This document shows, one piece after another, positions 8,310-16,965 of a stretch of 64,000 nucleotides of DNA (the stretch's first letter is position 1; each line of letters begins with the position of its first letter). The position numbers were made by a program, and so were the translations under genes. This DNA comes from Lacrimispora defluvii (GTDB lineage: Bacteria; Bacillota; Clostridia; Lachnospirales; Lachnospiraceae), in contig JAAOXG010000010.1 in assembly GCA_013036995.1 (NCBI GenBank), forward strand, positions 1 through 64,000, in the 5' to 3' direction. Under the pieces are notes generated by a model that searched no databases, was not told the DNA's origin, and saw nothing but the letters and a program-made list of their open reading frames with translations.

Positions 8310-8333
8310 AACTGTTTAAAAACTTGAACAATT
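8310..8333. promoter_or_regulatory. Imperfect inverted repeat upstream of arsR-type gene
   Basis: AACTGTTTAA and TTGAACAATT are inverted copies with eight of ten positions paired around AAAC. The position 13 bases from the start codon fits an ArsR operator. Confidence 0.4.
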
Positions 8334-8399
8334 AATAATATATCACAATTATCAGAAGAAAGTTCATTTGTAAAGAAAATCGAGATGGTTATCAGACCT

Positions 8400-8942
8400 T
8401 TACATACCCGAAAGCTGTAATAGCTTTTTAGCAGTGTTTGCATTTCTGATTGTGACACTATTATATGCTGACTTTCCTACGATCTTTGACCACCTTGTTT
8501 TAGAAAATGTTTTTATGGGTGCTGACCAGAATATTACCTGTCCGTAATAACTCACCTGTTCATATTCCTCTTTGGCAATGCCAACCTCATGGATAATCTC
8601 CTCTGCAGTGGCAGGAGGTATGACAAAAATTGCATTATGCTTTGATTGTTCATCGTGATCCCACCAGGCAGGTGCATTGCACAGGGCAGCGGATAAATCT
8701 TTCGCTGATATGACTGTAACAATGATGTTTAGACTAAATTGGCTGGCAATTGCAGATTCACAGATCTTTTTAATTTCTTCTTTATCTTCCTGTTCACTGG
8801 AGAAAATAACATTCCCACTGTTGATATAGGTGATAACATCCCCATACCCACAAGCTTCAAACATCTTTTTTAATTCTGGCATTGATATTTTATTTTTACC
8901 GCCAACGTTTATTCCACGTAACAGCGCAATATATTTTTGCAT
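8400..8942 (-). CDS. DUF1697 family protein
   Basis: The family is recognised by its start MQKYIALLRGINVGGKNKISM and by the segment GDVITYINSGNVIFSS; its biochemical role is unknown. The protein has 180 residues when started at the ATG at 8942, which has AGAAAGGA at good spacing; the longer upstream start lacks one. The C-terminal segment KTFSKTRWSKIVGKSAYNSVTIRNANTAKKL is also typical. It stands alone, with no clear link to neighbours. Confidence 0.87.
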   Translation of the reverse strand: MQKYIALLRGINVGGKNKISMPELKKMFEACGYGDVITYINSGNVIFSSEQEDKEEIKKICESAIASQFSLNIIVTVISAKDLSAALCNAPAWWDHDEQSKHNAIFVIPPATAEEIIHEVGIAKEEYEQVSYYGQVIFWSAPIKTFSKTRWSKIVGKSAYNSVTIRNANTAKKLLQLSGM

Positions 8943-9068
8943 AAGCATTTCCTTTCTCAGTTTATGATTAAAATGTATCATTGATAAAAACATCATATCA
9001 CATGTATAATTAAATTTACCATATTAAAATAACTGGTTTTGCAGTTGGGGTGAAGGGAGCAAACTTAT

Positions 9069-9704
9069 ATGTATGATATTGTAAAAATTAAAGCAGGATC
9101 AAATTGTTATCTTGTTTCAGAAAATGATTCATCAATCCTTGTAGATACGGGATTAAAGGGAAATGAACAAAAAATATTAAATGCGTGCGAAGGAAAAAAC
9201 GTAACACTTATCGTACTTACCCATGGTCACATTGATCATATACAAAACGCAGCATATCTTGCAAAACAACTGCAGGTTCCTATCGCCATGCATGAAAAAG
9301 ATGTAGCGCTAATAAAGAATAATTTATGCCGTGTAATGAAATCAAAAGGATTTCCAGGCAATATAATAAGATTATTCTCAGTTATGAGTGCAAAATACGC
9401 AAAAATCCCAACTTTTATGCCAGACGTTATGCTAAAGGAGGGGGATCAACTGCTGAAATATGGAATCAATGGAGAGATAATCGAATTGCCTGGACACACA
9501 CAGGGATCCATTGGAATTAAGCTGAGAGACCAAAGTCTGTTGGCTGGTGATGCATTAATGAATTTTTTTACACCAGAAATTTCCTTATTGTATGAGGATT
9601 ATGAACAAATGCAAAAGAGTGCAATGAGAATTACCAATATGGGCAGGCTCATGATTTATTTCGGACATGGAGATGCAGTAGAAAACCGGATATGGGTAAA
9701 ATAA
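9069..9704 (+). CDS. Metallo-beta-lactamase-fold hydrolase
   Basis: This is a single-domain MBL-fold protein of 211 residues with the metal signature HGHIDH (about 52-57), a later metal His in LPGHTQGSIG, and an Asp in LAGDALM, so both metal sites look intact. The fold covers glyoxalase II-like thioesterases, lactonases and others, and the substrate is not predictable. A GGGGTGAAGGGAG ribosome site precedes the ATG. It ends just upstream of the promoter of the nitroreductase gene and is probably a separate unit. Confidence 0.88.
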   Translation: MYDIVKIKAGSNCYLVSENDSSILVDTGLKGNEQKILNACEGKNVTLIVLTHGHIDHIQNAAYLAKQLQVPIAMHEKDVALIKNNLCRVMKSKGFPGNIIRLFSVMSAKYAKIPTFMPDVMLKEGDQLLKYGINGEIIELPGHTQGSIGIKLRDQSLLAGDALMNFFTPEISLLYEDYEQMQKSAMRITNMGRLMIYFGHGDAVENRIWVK

Positions 9705-9707
9705 TAC

Positions 9708-9762
9708 TTGACTAATCATTCTAGAAAAGATATACTTAGGACGAATTAAGAACGATCGTTCT
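9708..9762 (+). promoter_or_regulatory. Promoter with TetR-type operator for the ferredoxin-nitroreductase
   Basis: TTGACT (9708-9713) and TATACT (9731-9736) are spaced by 17 bases. The perfect 14-bp palindrome AGAACGATCGTTCT (9749-9762) begins 12 bases past the -10 box, so a bound repressor would block the start region. The TetR gene two genes on (10667) is the obvious candidate. Confidence 0.7.
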
Positions 9763-9804
9763 ACAATTTGAAACCGTAAAATATATCATAAGGAGCAGAT
9801 TAAG

Positions 9805-10611
9805 ATGGGTCTAATAACTGTAAATGAAGAAAGCTGTATTAAATGCGGGTTATGTGCAGAGGAATGTCCAAAAGCAATTATAAAAATGGAGTCATCTGGT
9901 CCGGTAGAGGTGAACCCGGAAGGGTGCATTGCCTGTGGTCATTGTGTTGCCATTTGTCCCAGGGAAGCCATGGACAACGTGAAATCACCGCTTGCACAGC
10001 AAGCTGCTATTGGAGATATGCCAAAATTAAGCCCACAGGAAGCAAAGAATTTTATCCGGACACGTCGTTCCATACGTTCCTATAAGAATAAGCCAGTAGA
10101 AAGAGAAAAGCTGCTTCAGCTGGTTGAAGTGGCCAATTTAGCTCCCACTGCCAGTAATACACAAGGAATTTCATACATGATTATAGACGATAAGGAAAAG
10201 ATTGAAGCGGTAGTAGAAGAATATGTGAACTGGGTTGAAAATCACGAGATCTATGGTAAAATACTGAATGGAATTACAAAGGGATACAGAGAAAATAAGG
10301 TAGATACAATTTTAAGGAGCGCGCCCGGTATCATACTGGCATTAGCGGATAAAAACTTTTCTCATGGCAGAGAAAACTCCATTTTCTCATTAACTTATCT
10401 TGAATTATTTGCGCCTTCTCTGGATCTGGGATCATGTTGGGCTGGATTATTTGAGATTTGTGCACGAAGTGAAGGTTCCCCCATGCTTAAACTACTAAAT
10501 ATCCCGGAAGAAAAACAGATTACAGGTTGTGTCATGGTAGGATATCCCAAGTATAGCTACAAACGTTTTACAGAAAGACAGCCGGTATCTGTTACATTTT
10601 ATCAGAAATAG
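9805..10611 (+). CDS. Nitroreductase-family protein with N-terminal 2x 4Fe-4S domain
   Basis: The first 60 residues are a ferredoxin domain with CIKCGLCAEEC and CIACGHCVAIC. From about residue 75 a nitroreductase/FMN domain follows (RTRRSIRSYKNKPV, LAPTASNTQG). The 268-residue form is common in Clostridia and is thought to reduce flavin or nitro/quinone-like substrates with ferredoxin electrons. The start is ATG behind AAGGAG. It shares its strand with the TetR gene that follows after about 55 bases, and the palindrome in its promoter suggests repression relieved by a substrate or toxin. Confidence 0.88.
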   Translation: MGLITVNEESCIKCGLCAEECPKAIIKMESSGPVEVNPEGCIACGHCVAICPREAMDNVKSPLAQQAAIGDMPKLSPQEAKNFIRTRRSIRSYKNKPVEREKLLQLVEVANLAPTASNTQGISYMIIDDKEKIEAVVEEYVNWVENHEIYGKILNGITKGYRENKVDTILRSAPGIILALADKNFSHGRENSIFSLTYLELFAPSLDLGSCWAGLFEICARSEGSPMLKLLNIPEEKQITGCVMVGYPKYSYKRFTERQPVSVTFYQK

Positions 10612-10666
10612 ACAGGAAGCCGCCGGTTCAATAAATGTTACCATATAAATATTGGGAGGTGATCAG

Positions 10667-11251
10667 ATGGGGCGAAATAAAGAATTTGAAGAAGAAGCGG
10701 TTCTCCAGAAAGCGATGGAATTGTTTTGGAAACAGGGATATGAAAAAACTTCTATGAGCGATCTGGTAGAGTACATGGGGATTCATCGAAAAAGTCTGTA
10801 TGACACGTTTGGGGATAAACATGCGCTGTATCTAAAGGCTATCGATTACTATAGTGTCAGTATCTCTGAGAGATTAAAAACTGTGATATCACAGGCAGGT
10901 ACAGCAAATGAGGGTATTAAAAGTATATTTGATATCATGATTCATGGCACAAATGAGAGACCATGGGGGTGCTTTATCGTAAACGCTGCCACTGAGCTGG
11001 CTCTCAGGGATAAAGAAGTAGAAGAAAAGATAGAAGCTGTATTCGCCCGATCAGAAAAGCTTATGGGAGATTTAGTCCGAAAAGGACAGGAGTCCGGTGA
11101 ATTCTCATGTGGTTTAAGTGCGGAGGCGTTGGGAGAAATTCTGCATTGTACATTACTTGGTATCCGGGTATATACCAGGACATCAACAAGCAGGGACAAG
11201 TTAAACCATTTAGCAGATCATTTCCTTCAGTTACTAAAAATTCAGAATTAA
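10667..11251 (+). CDS. TetR-family regulator
   Basis: This 194-residue protein has an N-terminal TetR helix-turn-helix (KTSMSDLVEYMGIHRKSLYDTFGDKHALY), then an all-helical ligand domain of the TetR_C type (RPWGCFIVNAATELA is typical of the AcrR/YcdC-like set). The ATG at 10667 is chosen because GGGAGGTGATC precedes it. It probably represses the nitroreductase gene directly upstream through the palindrome at 9749. A terminator follows. Confidence 0.9.
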   Translation: MGRNKEFEEEAVLQKAMELFWKQGYEKTSMSDLVEYMGIHRKSLYDTFGDKHALYLKAIDYYSVSISERLKTVISQAGTANEGIKSIFDIMIHGTNERPWGCFIVNAATELALRDKEVEEKIEAVFARSEKLMGDLVRKGQESGEFSCGLSAEALGEILHCTLLGIRVYTRTSTSRDKLNHLADHFLQLLKIQN

Positions 11252-11260
11252 GAGAAATGC

Positions 11261-11308
11261 AAGAAGATTTTAACGGAAAATCATTGTCCGCTAAAATCTT
11301 CTTTTTTA
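11261..11308 (+). terminator. Terminator after tetR
   Basis: AAGAAGATTTTA-CGGA pairs with TCCG-TAAAATCTTCTT around a nine-base loop and is followed by a T-run. Confidence 0.85.
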
Positions 11309-11335
11309 AATTCTTCTAAATGGAATAAAATTATC

Positions 11336-11394
11336 TTTACAAGCGACCGATAGTCGCTATATAATGAATATATAAGAAGCGACCGTTGGTCGTT
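11336..11394 (+). promoter_or_regulatory. Promoter with two TetR-type operators
   Basis: TTTACA (11336-11341) and TATAAT (11360-11365) are spaced by 18 bases. Operator 1, AGCGAC-N5-GTCGCT (11342-11358), fills the spacer exactly. Operator 2, AGCGAC-N5-GTCGTT (11378-11394), lies over the start region, 36 bp from the first. The arrangement points to autorepression by the TetR gene at 11413. Confidence 0.75.
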
Positions 11395-11412
11395 ACAAGG
11401 AGGAATTGTCAC

Positions 11413-12024
11413 ATGCCAAAAGGAATTATGCTTACACCCCAGCAGCAGGAAGCGCGTAGGGAAGAAATTACCAGTGTTGCCTTGCGGCTCATTGCTGAAA
11501 ATGGATTCCAGAAAACATCGATGCGGGAAATTGCAGTTTTAGCAAATATGGGAAAGTCCAGTTTGTATGATTATTTCAAAACCAAAGACGAGATTGTTGT
11601 ATATGCATTTGAGAAGGTAATAGAAGAGAACATACAAATCATACACAAAATCATTTCTGAAGAATCCTCTCCAGAGCAGTGCCTTAGAAAAATCATGGTG
11701 AATCATCTTACAGTACCAAAGCAGTATCGATCTGTGCTGATGTGGTTAAATGCGGAATCTGACCATTTAGAAGAAGGTTATGGAAACAGACTGAAAGCTG
11801 CACGTTATAAATATCAGGATAGGATTCAATCAGTGATCGAAAATGGAGTGGATACAGGCGTTTTCCGCAGAACTGATGCCGCCCTTATGACCCGTCTGCT
11901 GATAAATTCCGTTATAGCAATTGTCTACACATCCCGGCCGTCTGGCAGTGTGGAAAAAATGCTGGATGAAACAATGAATATATTTCTGCACGGAATCATG
12001 AATGGGAGGAAGGATTATGATTGA
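11413..12024 (+). CDS. TetR-family regulator coupled to a rifampicin-phosphotransferase-like gene
   Basis: The protein (203 residues from ATG 11413, preceded by AAGGAGGA) has the TetR DNA-binding domain (FQKTSMREIAVLANMGKSSLYDYFKTKDEIV) and a helical effector domain. Its stop overlaps the start of the following dikinase-like gene by eight bases, so both are made from one message. Twin operators in the promoter imply that the protein represses both genes until a ligand, possibly a drug, releases it. Confidence 0.9.
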   Translation: MPKGIMLTPQQQEARREEITSVALRLIAENGFQKTSMREIAVLANMGKSSLYDYFKTKDEIVVYAFEKVIEENIQIIHKIISEESSPEQCLRKIMVNHLTVPKQYRSVLMWLNAESDHLEEGYGNRLKAARYKYQDRIQSVIENGVDTGVFRRTDAALMTRLLINSVIAIVYTSRPSGSVEKMLDETMNIFLHGIMNGRKDYD

Positions 12025-14587
12025 ATATACACTGCCCCTTGCGCAAACGAAAGCGACTATTGAAATGGTTGGTGGAAAAGGTATGTCTTTATCAAAACTT
12101 CTGACGGCGGGAATTTCTGTACCAGATGGTTTTCATGTAACCACAGCTTCTTACCGGCTCTTTGTTGAAATGAACCATATCCAGCCTTACATTAACAAAT
12201 TGCTGGACGAAATTCATTTTACTGATTCCACCCAGTTGGAAGTTGCATCTGCCCGGATCGGAATGCTTTTTCATAAAGGAAAAATGCCAGAGGAAGTGAC
12301 ATCAGCCATACAGTTAGCTTATGCCGGTTTAGGAAGGATTCCTGTTGCTGTCCGTTCCTCTGCAACTGCCGAAGATCTGCCGGAGGCTTCTTTTGCAGGA
12401 CAGCAGGATACCTATCTTAATATACTGGGAGAGTACCAGGTTCTTGATGCTGTAAAGCGGTGCTGGGCTTCTCTGTGGACAGCCCGCGCGATTGCTTACC
12501 GCATGAAGAACAATATAAAGCAGGAGCAGGTTTCAATTGCTGTCGTAGTGCAAATGCTTGTGTTTTCCCAAGGGGCAGGCGTTATGTTCACTCAGAATCC
12601 TATTAATGGCAGAAGGGGGGAGATGGTCATTAATGCAGCCTGGGGGCTTGGTGAAGCAGTTGTATCCAGCTTAGTGACACCAGATACCATCATTGTGGAT
12701 AAGAATACCGGACGAATTATTTCATATAAGGCAGCAGATAAAGAGATCATGACGGTTCGCACCTCAAACGGTACGGAAGAAATTTTAACTCCTTTGAAGT
12801 TAAGGAAAAAACATACACTGACACGGGACCAGGTTGTGCGGCTGGCACAGCTTGGAAAGAAAATTGAAACGTATTATGAAATGCCCATGGATATAGAGTG
12901 GGCAATGGAAAAAAACAAATTGTATATTGTCCAGGCTCGTCCGATTACAATTCTGCCGCCGGAGTGGGTACTGCCGGAAAAAGATGTAATATACACAAAG
13001 GGAAGTCTGGCAGAACACCTGCCAAATCCTGTCACACCTTTGTTTGCCACGCTTGGTCTTGGAATCATTAACCGTGCTTCGGCACTTTTATGGGATGATA
13101 TGTTTGATAAGAGTGCAAAAAGACTGCTGCCGCAGAACGGGCCATATACAATGATTAATGGTTATGTCTATCTCTCTGCAAAATCAAAGCCCCTTCTTAT
13201 TGCTGCAAAATCACTTTCTCCCCGCGCCCTGCGAAAGACGCTGACCAATAGTATCTCCCGCTGGAGAGCGGCGCTGGAAGAATTTGAGAAAGTGGTAAAA
13301 GAATGGGAAGAAAAACCTCTGCATACGCTGACTGCCTATCAATTAATGGAGGGAATACAGTCTGTATTTTTCGCGGCATGTACTTATTTTACAAGAATCC
13401 AGCTTACTCTGCCCGCCGCTTCCCTCAGCGAAGCGTTATTTACAAAATTATTTACTGGATCAGTTCGCCGGGCCGGTATAACAAATACTTCTGTTTTCCT
13501 GCTTGGTTTTGATACCATTGCTTTGCAATCGGAAAAGAATCTATGGAAGATCTCGGAATGGGCAAAGAAAAATAACTCACTCAATTATTATCTGCAAAAC
13601 AATCCCACAGTAAATATAGGAAAAGATACCATGTCCCCAACTGTACCAGCAGGAGTCACTGAAGAAGTATGGGGGGAATGGAAAAACCGAATCAATCAGT
13701 ATTTTAGAGAGTTTGGCCGCACCGCTTATGAATTTGATTTTTCCTATCCAACACCTCAGGAAATGCTTACCCCAACGCTGGAATCCATAAAATCATTTAT
13801 GGAAGGGAAAGGGGATAGCCCTTTTTTGCGCCAGTCAGTATATGAAAAACTTAGGAAACAGGCAAAAGATGACACATTAAAGCTGATAGCAGGTACCCGT
13901 AAAAAATTATTTTTAAAGCTGCTTAACTGGGCGCAGGAAACTGCTCCCATGCGTGAAGATGCTATATATCTGATGGGTATGGGGCATCCGCTGATTCGAA
14001 GTATGTTCAGGGAGATTTCAGAACGCCTTATAAGAGGCGGAGCCATTCTACATACGGATGATATATACTGGTTCACAAAAACAGAATTGGATGCACTGGT
14101 AATCCAGTTGGATAAAAATATGCTTTTATCGGATCTGAGAGGGGTAATACCTGCCAGAAAGGCAGAATTTAAAAAATTCCAGGGTTATATATCTCCCTCC
14201 AGATTACCGGAGAAAAATGAAAATACGATGTTACATGTGCCACAGAACCGAAAAGATGCGAAAATTATATTGAAGGGAATAGGCACCAGCACCGGCGTTG
14301 TTACTGCACCAGCCTGTGTCGTGCACAGTCCCGCAGATTTTGAAAGCTTTAAGCCTGGAAGCGTGTTAATTGCTGTTACCACAACTCCGGCATGGACACC
14401 GTTGTTTTCTTTGGCAAGTGCCATCGTAACGGATATTGGGGGCCCGCTGAGCCATTCAAGCATTGTTGCCCGGGAATATGGAATCCCTGCAGTCATGGCT
14501 GTCAATAACGCGACACGAACAATCCAGAGCGGACAAATGATAACGGTGGATGGAGCAGCGGGGACGGTGACCATCGGCGGAAAGTAA
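12017..14587 (+). CDS. PEP-synthase-like dikinase, rifampicin phosphotransferase type
   Basis: The 856-residue protein has the three-part layout of RPH/PEP-utilising dikinases: an ATP-grasp region (about 1-320, with VAVRSSATAEDLPEASFAGQQDT and DIEWAMEKNKLYIVQARPIT), a middle substrate region, and the C-terminal swivelling His domain with GGPLSHSSIVAREYGIPAV near residue 820, His being the phospho-carrier. The SH form of this motif and the length resemble rifampicin phosphotransferases (about 868 residues) more than PEP synthase, which has a C-terminal PEP/pyruvate barrel that is missing here. RPH inactivates rifamycins by phosphorylation. Control by an adjacent TetR would fit resistance, but another antibiotic or metabolite substrate cannot be ruled out. 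It starts within the tetR stop, behind GGGAGGAAGG. Confidence 0.82.
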   Translation: MIEYTLPLAQTKATIEMVGGKGMSLSKLLTAGISVPDGFHVTTASYRLFVEMNHIQPYINKLLDEIHFTDSTQLEVASARIGMLFHKGKMPEEVTSAIQLAYAGLGRIPVAVRSSATAEDLPEASFAGQQDTYLNILGEYQVLDAVKRCWASLWTARAIAYRMKNNIKQEQVSIAVVVQMLVFSQGAGVMFTQNPINGRRGEMVINAAWGLGEAVVSSLVTPDTIIVDKNTGRIISYKAADKEIMTVRTSNGTEEILTPLKLRKKHTLTRDQVVRLAQLGKKIETYYEMPMDIEWAMEKNKLYIVQARPITILPPEWVLPEKDVIYTKGSLAEHLPNPVTPLFATLGLGIINRASALLWDDMFDKSAKRLLPQNGPYTMINGYVYLSAKSKPLLIAAKSLSPRALRKTLTNSISRWRAALEEFEKVVKEWEEKPLHTLTAYQLMEGIQSVFFAACTYFTRIQLTLPAASLSEALFTKLFTGSVRRAGITNTSVFLLGFDTIALQSEKNLWKISEWAKKNNSLNYYLQNNPTVNIGKDTMSPTVPAGVTEEVWGEWKNRINQYFREFGRTAYEFDFSYPTPQEMLTPTLESIKSFMEGKGDSPFLRQSVYEKLRKQAKDDTLKLIAGTRKKLFLKLLNWAQETAPMREDAIYLMGMGHPLIRSMFREISERLIRGGAILHTDDIYWFTKTELDALVIQLDKNMLLSDLRGVIPARKAEFKKFQGYISPSRLPEKNENTMLHVPQNRKDAKIILKGIGTSTGVVTAPACVVHSPADFESFKPGSVLIAVTTTPAWTPLFSLASAIVTDIGGPLSHSSIVAREYGIPAVMAVNNATRTIQSGQMITVDGAAGTVTIGGK

Positions 14588-14766
14588 AGATTATTGGTAA
14601 AAAGTCTTCTTTCAGATTGTATAGAAATATGTTAAACTAAGGTTAGTTCCCCCTTGCTCCCGCAATCGCAGGCCGACTTTTCTAGGGCTTTAAATATTTA
14701 TATTGTTACGATTACCAGGCAATCAGGAATTTTTTAAATTTCATGGAATAACAGTTACATAGCAGG

Positions 14767-14785
14767 TCTGATTTTAAAAATCAGA
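14767..14785. promoter_or_regulatory. 19-bp perfect palindrome upstream of flotillin gene
   Basis: The arms TCTGATTTT and AAAATCAGA are perfect around a single A. It lies 62 bases before the flotillin start and could be an operator or a small hairpin in the leader. Confidence 0.35.
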
Positions 14786-14847
14786 AGAAAAGAGGCATTT
14801 ATCATGGAGCGCAAAGTATCAATTTTAGCTGACAGGAGGAATTACTC

Positions 14848-16869
14848 ATGGAAGAATGGCTGACATTGGCGGGAATTTCAGTAGGAACAGTTGTGTTGCT
14901 TTACCTTTTTATTTTCAAGATACTTGGATTAAGAGTGATCAACTCAAACGAGGTAGCAGTCGTAGAAAAGTGGTGGAGTCTTAAGGGATCGCTGAAGGAT
15001 TCCATTATTGCCTTAAACGGAGAAGCCGGGTACGCGCCTGGACTTTTGCGGGGCGGTATTCATTTCAAATCTGTACTGATGTACAAGATACATAAATATC
15101 CGCTGATTACGATTCCCCAGGGGCAGATTGCCTATTTATTTGCCCGTGATGGCGCCCCCCTTTCCCCAGTGCAGACTCTGGGACGGATTGTTCCTGAAGC
15201 CAACAATTTTCAGGATGTTTCCGGGTTCTTAAAAAATGGCGGACAGCGTGGGCCACAGAGAGGAATCTTAAGAGAGGGTACCTACGCCATCAATCTGGCG
15301 CAATTCATTGTAATTACGCCCAGCGCAATCAAATCCATTTCCAGCAATTTAAAGCAGGAGCGTAACGAACTGGTCAGCATGCAGAAAACTCTGGCTGAAA
15401 GAGAAGGCTTCTCACCCGTGGTGATTATGGGCAGAGGGGGCAATGAATCCAGTGACATGATGGGAATTGTTACGGTGCATGACGGAACGCCTATTTCCCA
15501 GGGAGAGATCATCGCTCCGGATGTGGGAGAAGAGCATGCCAGTTTTCAGGATCCGGAGAAGTTTCTGGAGCTTGGCGGAAGGCGTGGAAAACAGATTCAG
15601 ATTTTAACGGATGGTACTTATTATATCAATCGTCTTTTTGCCACGGTTGAATTCCGTCCTAAAACAGTGGTTCCCATTGGTTTTGTAGGCGTTGTGGTTT
15701 CTTTCTTTGGCAGCGAGGGAGTGGATACCTCGGGAGAAAACTATAAGCACGGAGAACTGGTCAGCGTTGGCTCCAAGGGCGTACTGGAAAAACCTCTGAT
15801 GCCTGGAAAATATGCGTTCAATACCGATGCAGGCAAAGTTGTACTAGTTCCCACCACCAATATCATCTTAAAGTGGAACAAAACCGAAACCGGTGACCAT
15901 AAGTATGATGAAAATCTTACGGAAGTGGATATTATCACCAAGGATGCGTTTGAGCCATCCCTTCCATTGTCCGTAGTCATGCATATCGACTACAAGCAGG
16001 CACCATGGGTCATTCAGCGCTTTGGTGATATTGGGATGCTGGTAAACCAGTCTCTTGATCCGCTGGTCAGTGCATATTTTAAAGATGTGGCGCAGACAAA
16101 GACACTCATCGAACTGATTCAGGAACGTAGTGCCATTCGTGAACGTGCTGTTCTTGAAATGAAAGAGAAGTTTGAAAAATATAATCTTCAGCTTGAAGAA
16201 GTTTTGATCGGTACACCGAAAACCACAGTAGCCGATACTCAGATTGAGAATATTCTCATGCAGCTTCGGGAACGTCAGATTGCAGAGGAAAAAAAGGTCA
16301 CCTACCAAAAACAGCAGTCTGCGGCGGAAAGTGAGAAATCCCTGCGTGAAGCCCAGGCAGTTGCAGAACAGCAAAGTTTCCTGACCAAATCCAAGATTCA
16401 GATTGAGATTGAGGGTAACAATGGTGCAGCACTTGCAAGCCGTGCAGAGCAGGAATCCAATCAGATCATAGCTCTTGCAAAAGCCAATGCATCAAAAATC
16501 AAGCTGGAAGGCGAGGCGGAGGCTTCCAAGGAATCCAATGTGGGATTAGCCAAAGCCCAGGCCATTGAGGCACAGGTAAAAGCTTATGGCGGCGCGGAAT
16601 ACCGGGTCATTCAGGAGATTACGGATAAGCTGGCTGATGCTGTTAAAAATGCAACTGTTGATATCGTTCCAAAAACTGTTGTGCAGATGGGAAGCGGAGA
16701 AAATGGAAACGGTGCTGGCGGAACCGGAACTGTAATGGATACACTGCTGAAATTTATTACTTTGGATAAACTTGGCGTAACCCTGCAGCATATGGATGAG
16801 CCGTCTGCAGTTACGTCGGAAGAAGAGCCCCTGGTCAAATCAGAACAAGTGGAAGAGAAAACCGTTTAA
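14848..16869 (+). CDS. Flotillin-like SPFH-domain membrane protein
   Basis: Flotillins organise membrane microdomains. The 673-residue protein has one N-terminal membrane helix (about 6-28, LAGISVGTVVLLYLFIFKIL), two or more SPFH/band-7-like segments (NSNEVAVVEKWW..., VPIGFVGVVVS...) and a long Ala/Glu/Gln-rich coiled coil (about 440-590, AEEKKVTYQKQQSAAESEKSLREAQAVAEQQ). The C-terminus is Gly-rich, then acidic. It is longer than Bacillus FloT (about 509 residues) because of an extra repeat of the N-terminal region. It is preceded by GACAGGAGG and followed by its own terminator, so it is probably monocistronic. Confidence 0.85.
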   Translation: MEEWLTLAGISVGTVVLLYLFIFKILGLRVINSNEVAVVEKWWSLKGSLKDSIIALNGEAGYAPGLLRGGIHFKSVLMYKIHKYPLITIPQGQIAYLFARDGAPLSPVQTLGRIVPEANNFQDVSGFLKNGGQRGPQRGILREGTYAINLAQFIVITPSAIKSISSNLKQERNELVSMQKTLAEREGFSPVVIMGRGGNESSDMMGIVTVHDGTPISQGEIIAPDVGEEHASFQDPEKFLELGGRRGKQIQILTDGTYYINRLFATVEFRPKTVVPIGFVGVVVSFFGSEGVDTSGENYKHGELVSVGSKGVLEKPLMPGKYAFNTDAGKVVLVPTTNIILKWNKTETGDHKYDENLTEVDIITKDAFEPSLPLSVVMHIDYKQAPWVIQRFGDIGMLVNQSLDPLVSAYFKDVAQTKTLIELIQERSAIRERAVLEMKEKFEKYNLQLEEVLIGTPKTTVADTQIENILMQLRERQIAEEKKVTYQKQQSAAESEKSLREAQAVAEQQSFLTKSKIQIEIEGNNGAALASRAEQESNQIIALAKANASKIKLEGEAEASKESNVGLAKAQAIEAQVKAYGGAEYRVIQEITDKLADAVKNATVDIVPKTVVQMGSGENGNGAGGTGTVMDTLLKFITLDKLGVTLQHMDEPSAVTSEEEPLVKSEQVEEKTV

Positions 16870-16884
16870 ATTGCAGACATGAAT

Positions 16885-16927
16885 AAAAGACCCGATAAAA
16901 GCCAATTTACTTTATCGGGTCTTATTA
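16885..16927 (+). terminator. Terminator of flotillin gene
   Basis: AAGACCCGATAAA and TTTATCGGGTCTT form a perfect 13-bp stem with a T-rich tail. Its position in the reading frame upstream of the AraC gene argues for the later ATG (16966) as the start of that gene. Confidence 0.85.
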
Positions 16928-16965
16928 TTTCAATCCTGTTATACTGGGCACAGAAAGGAGGCAGG

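Noticed and set aside
15868-16374. Minus-strand frame of 168 codons inside the flotillin gene
   Set aside because: Antisense to the coiled-coil region and of odd Cys/Phe-rich composition; no start signal.
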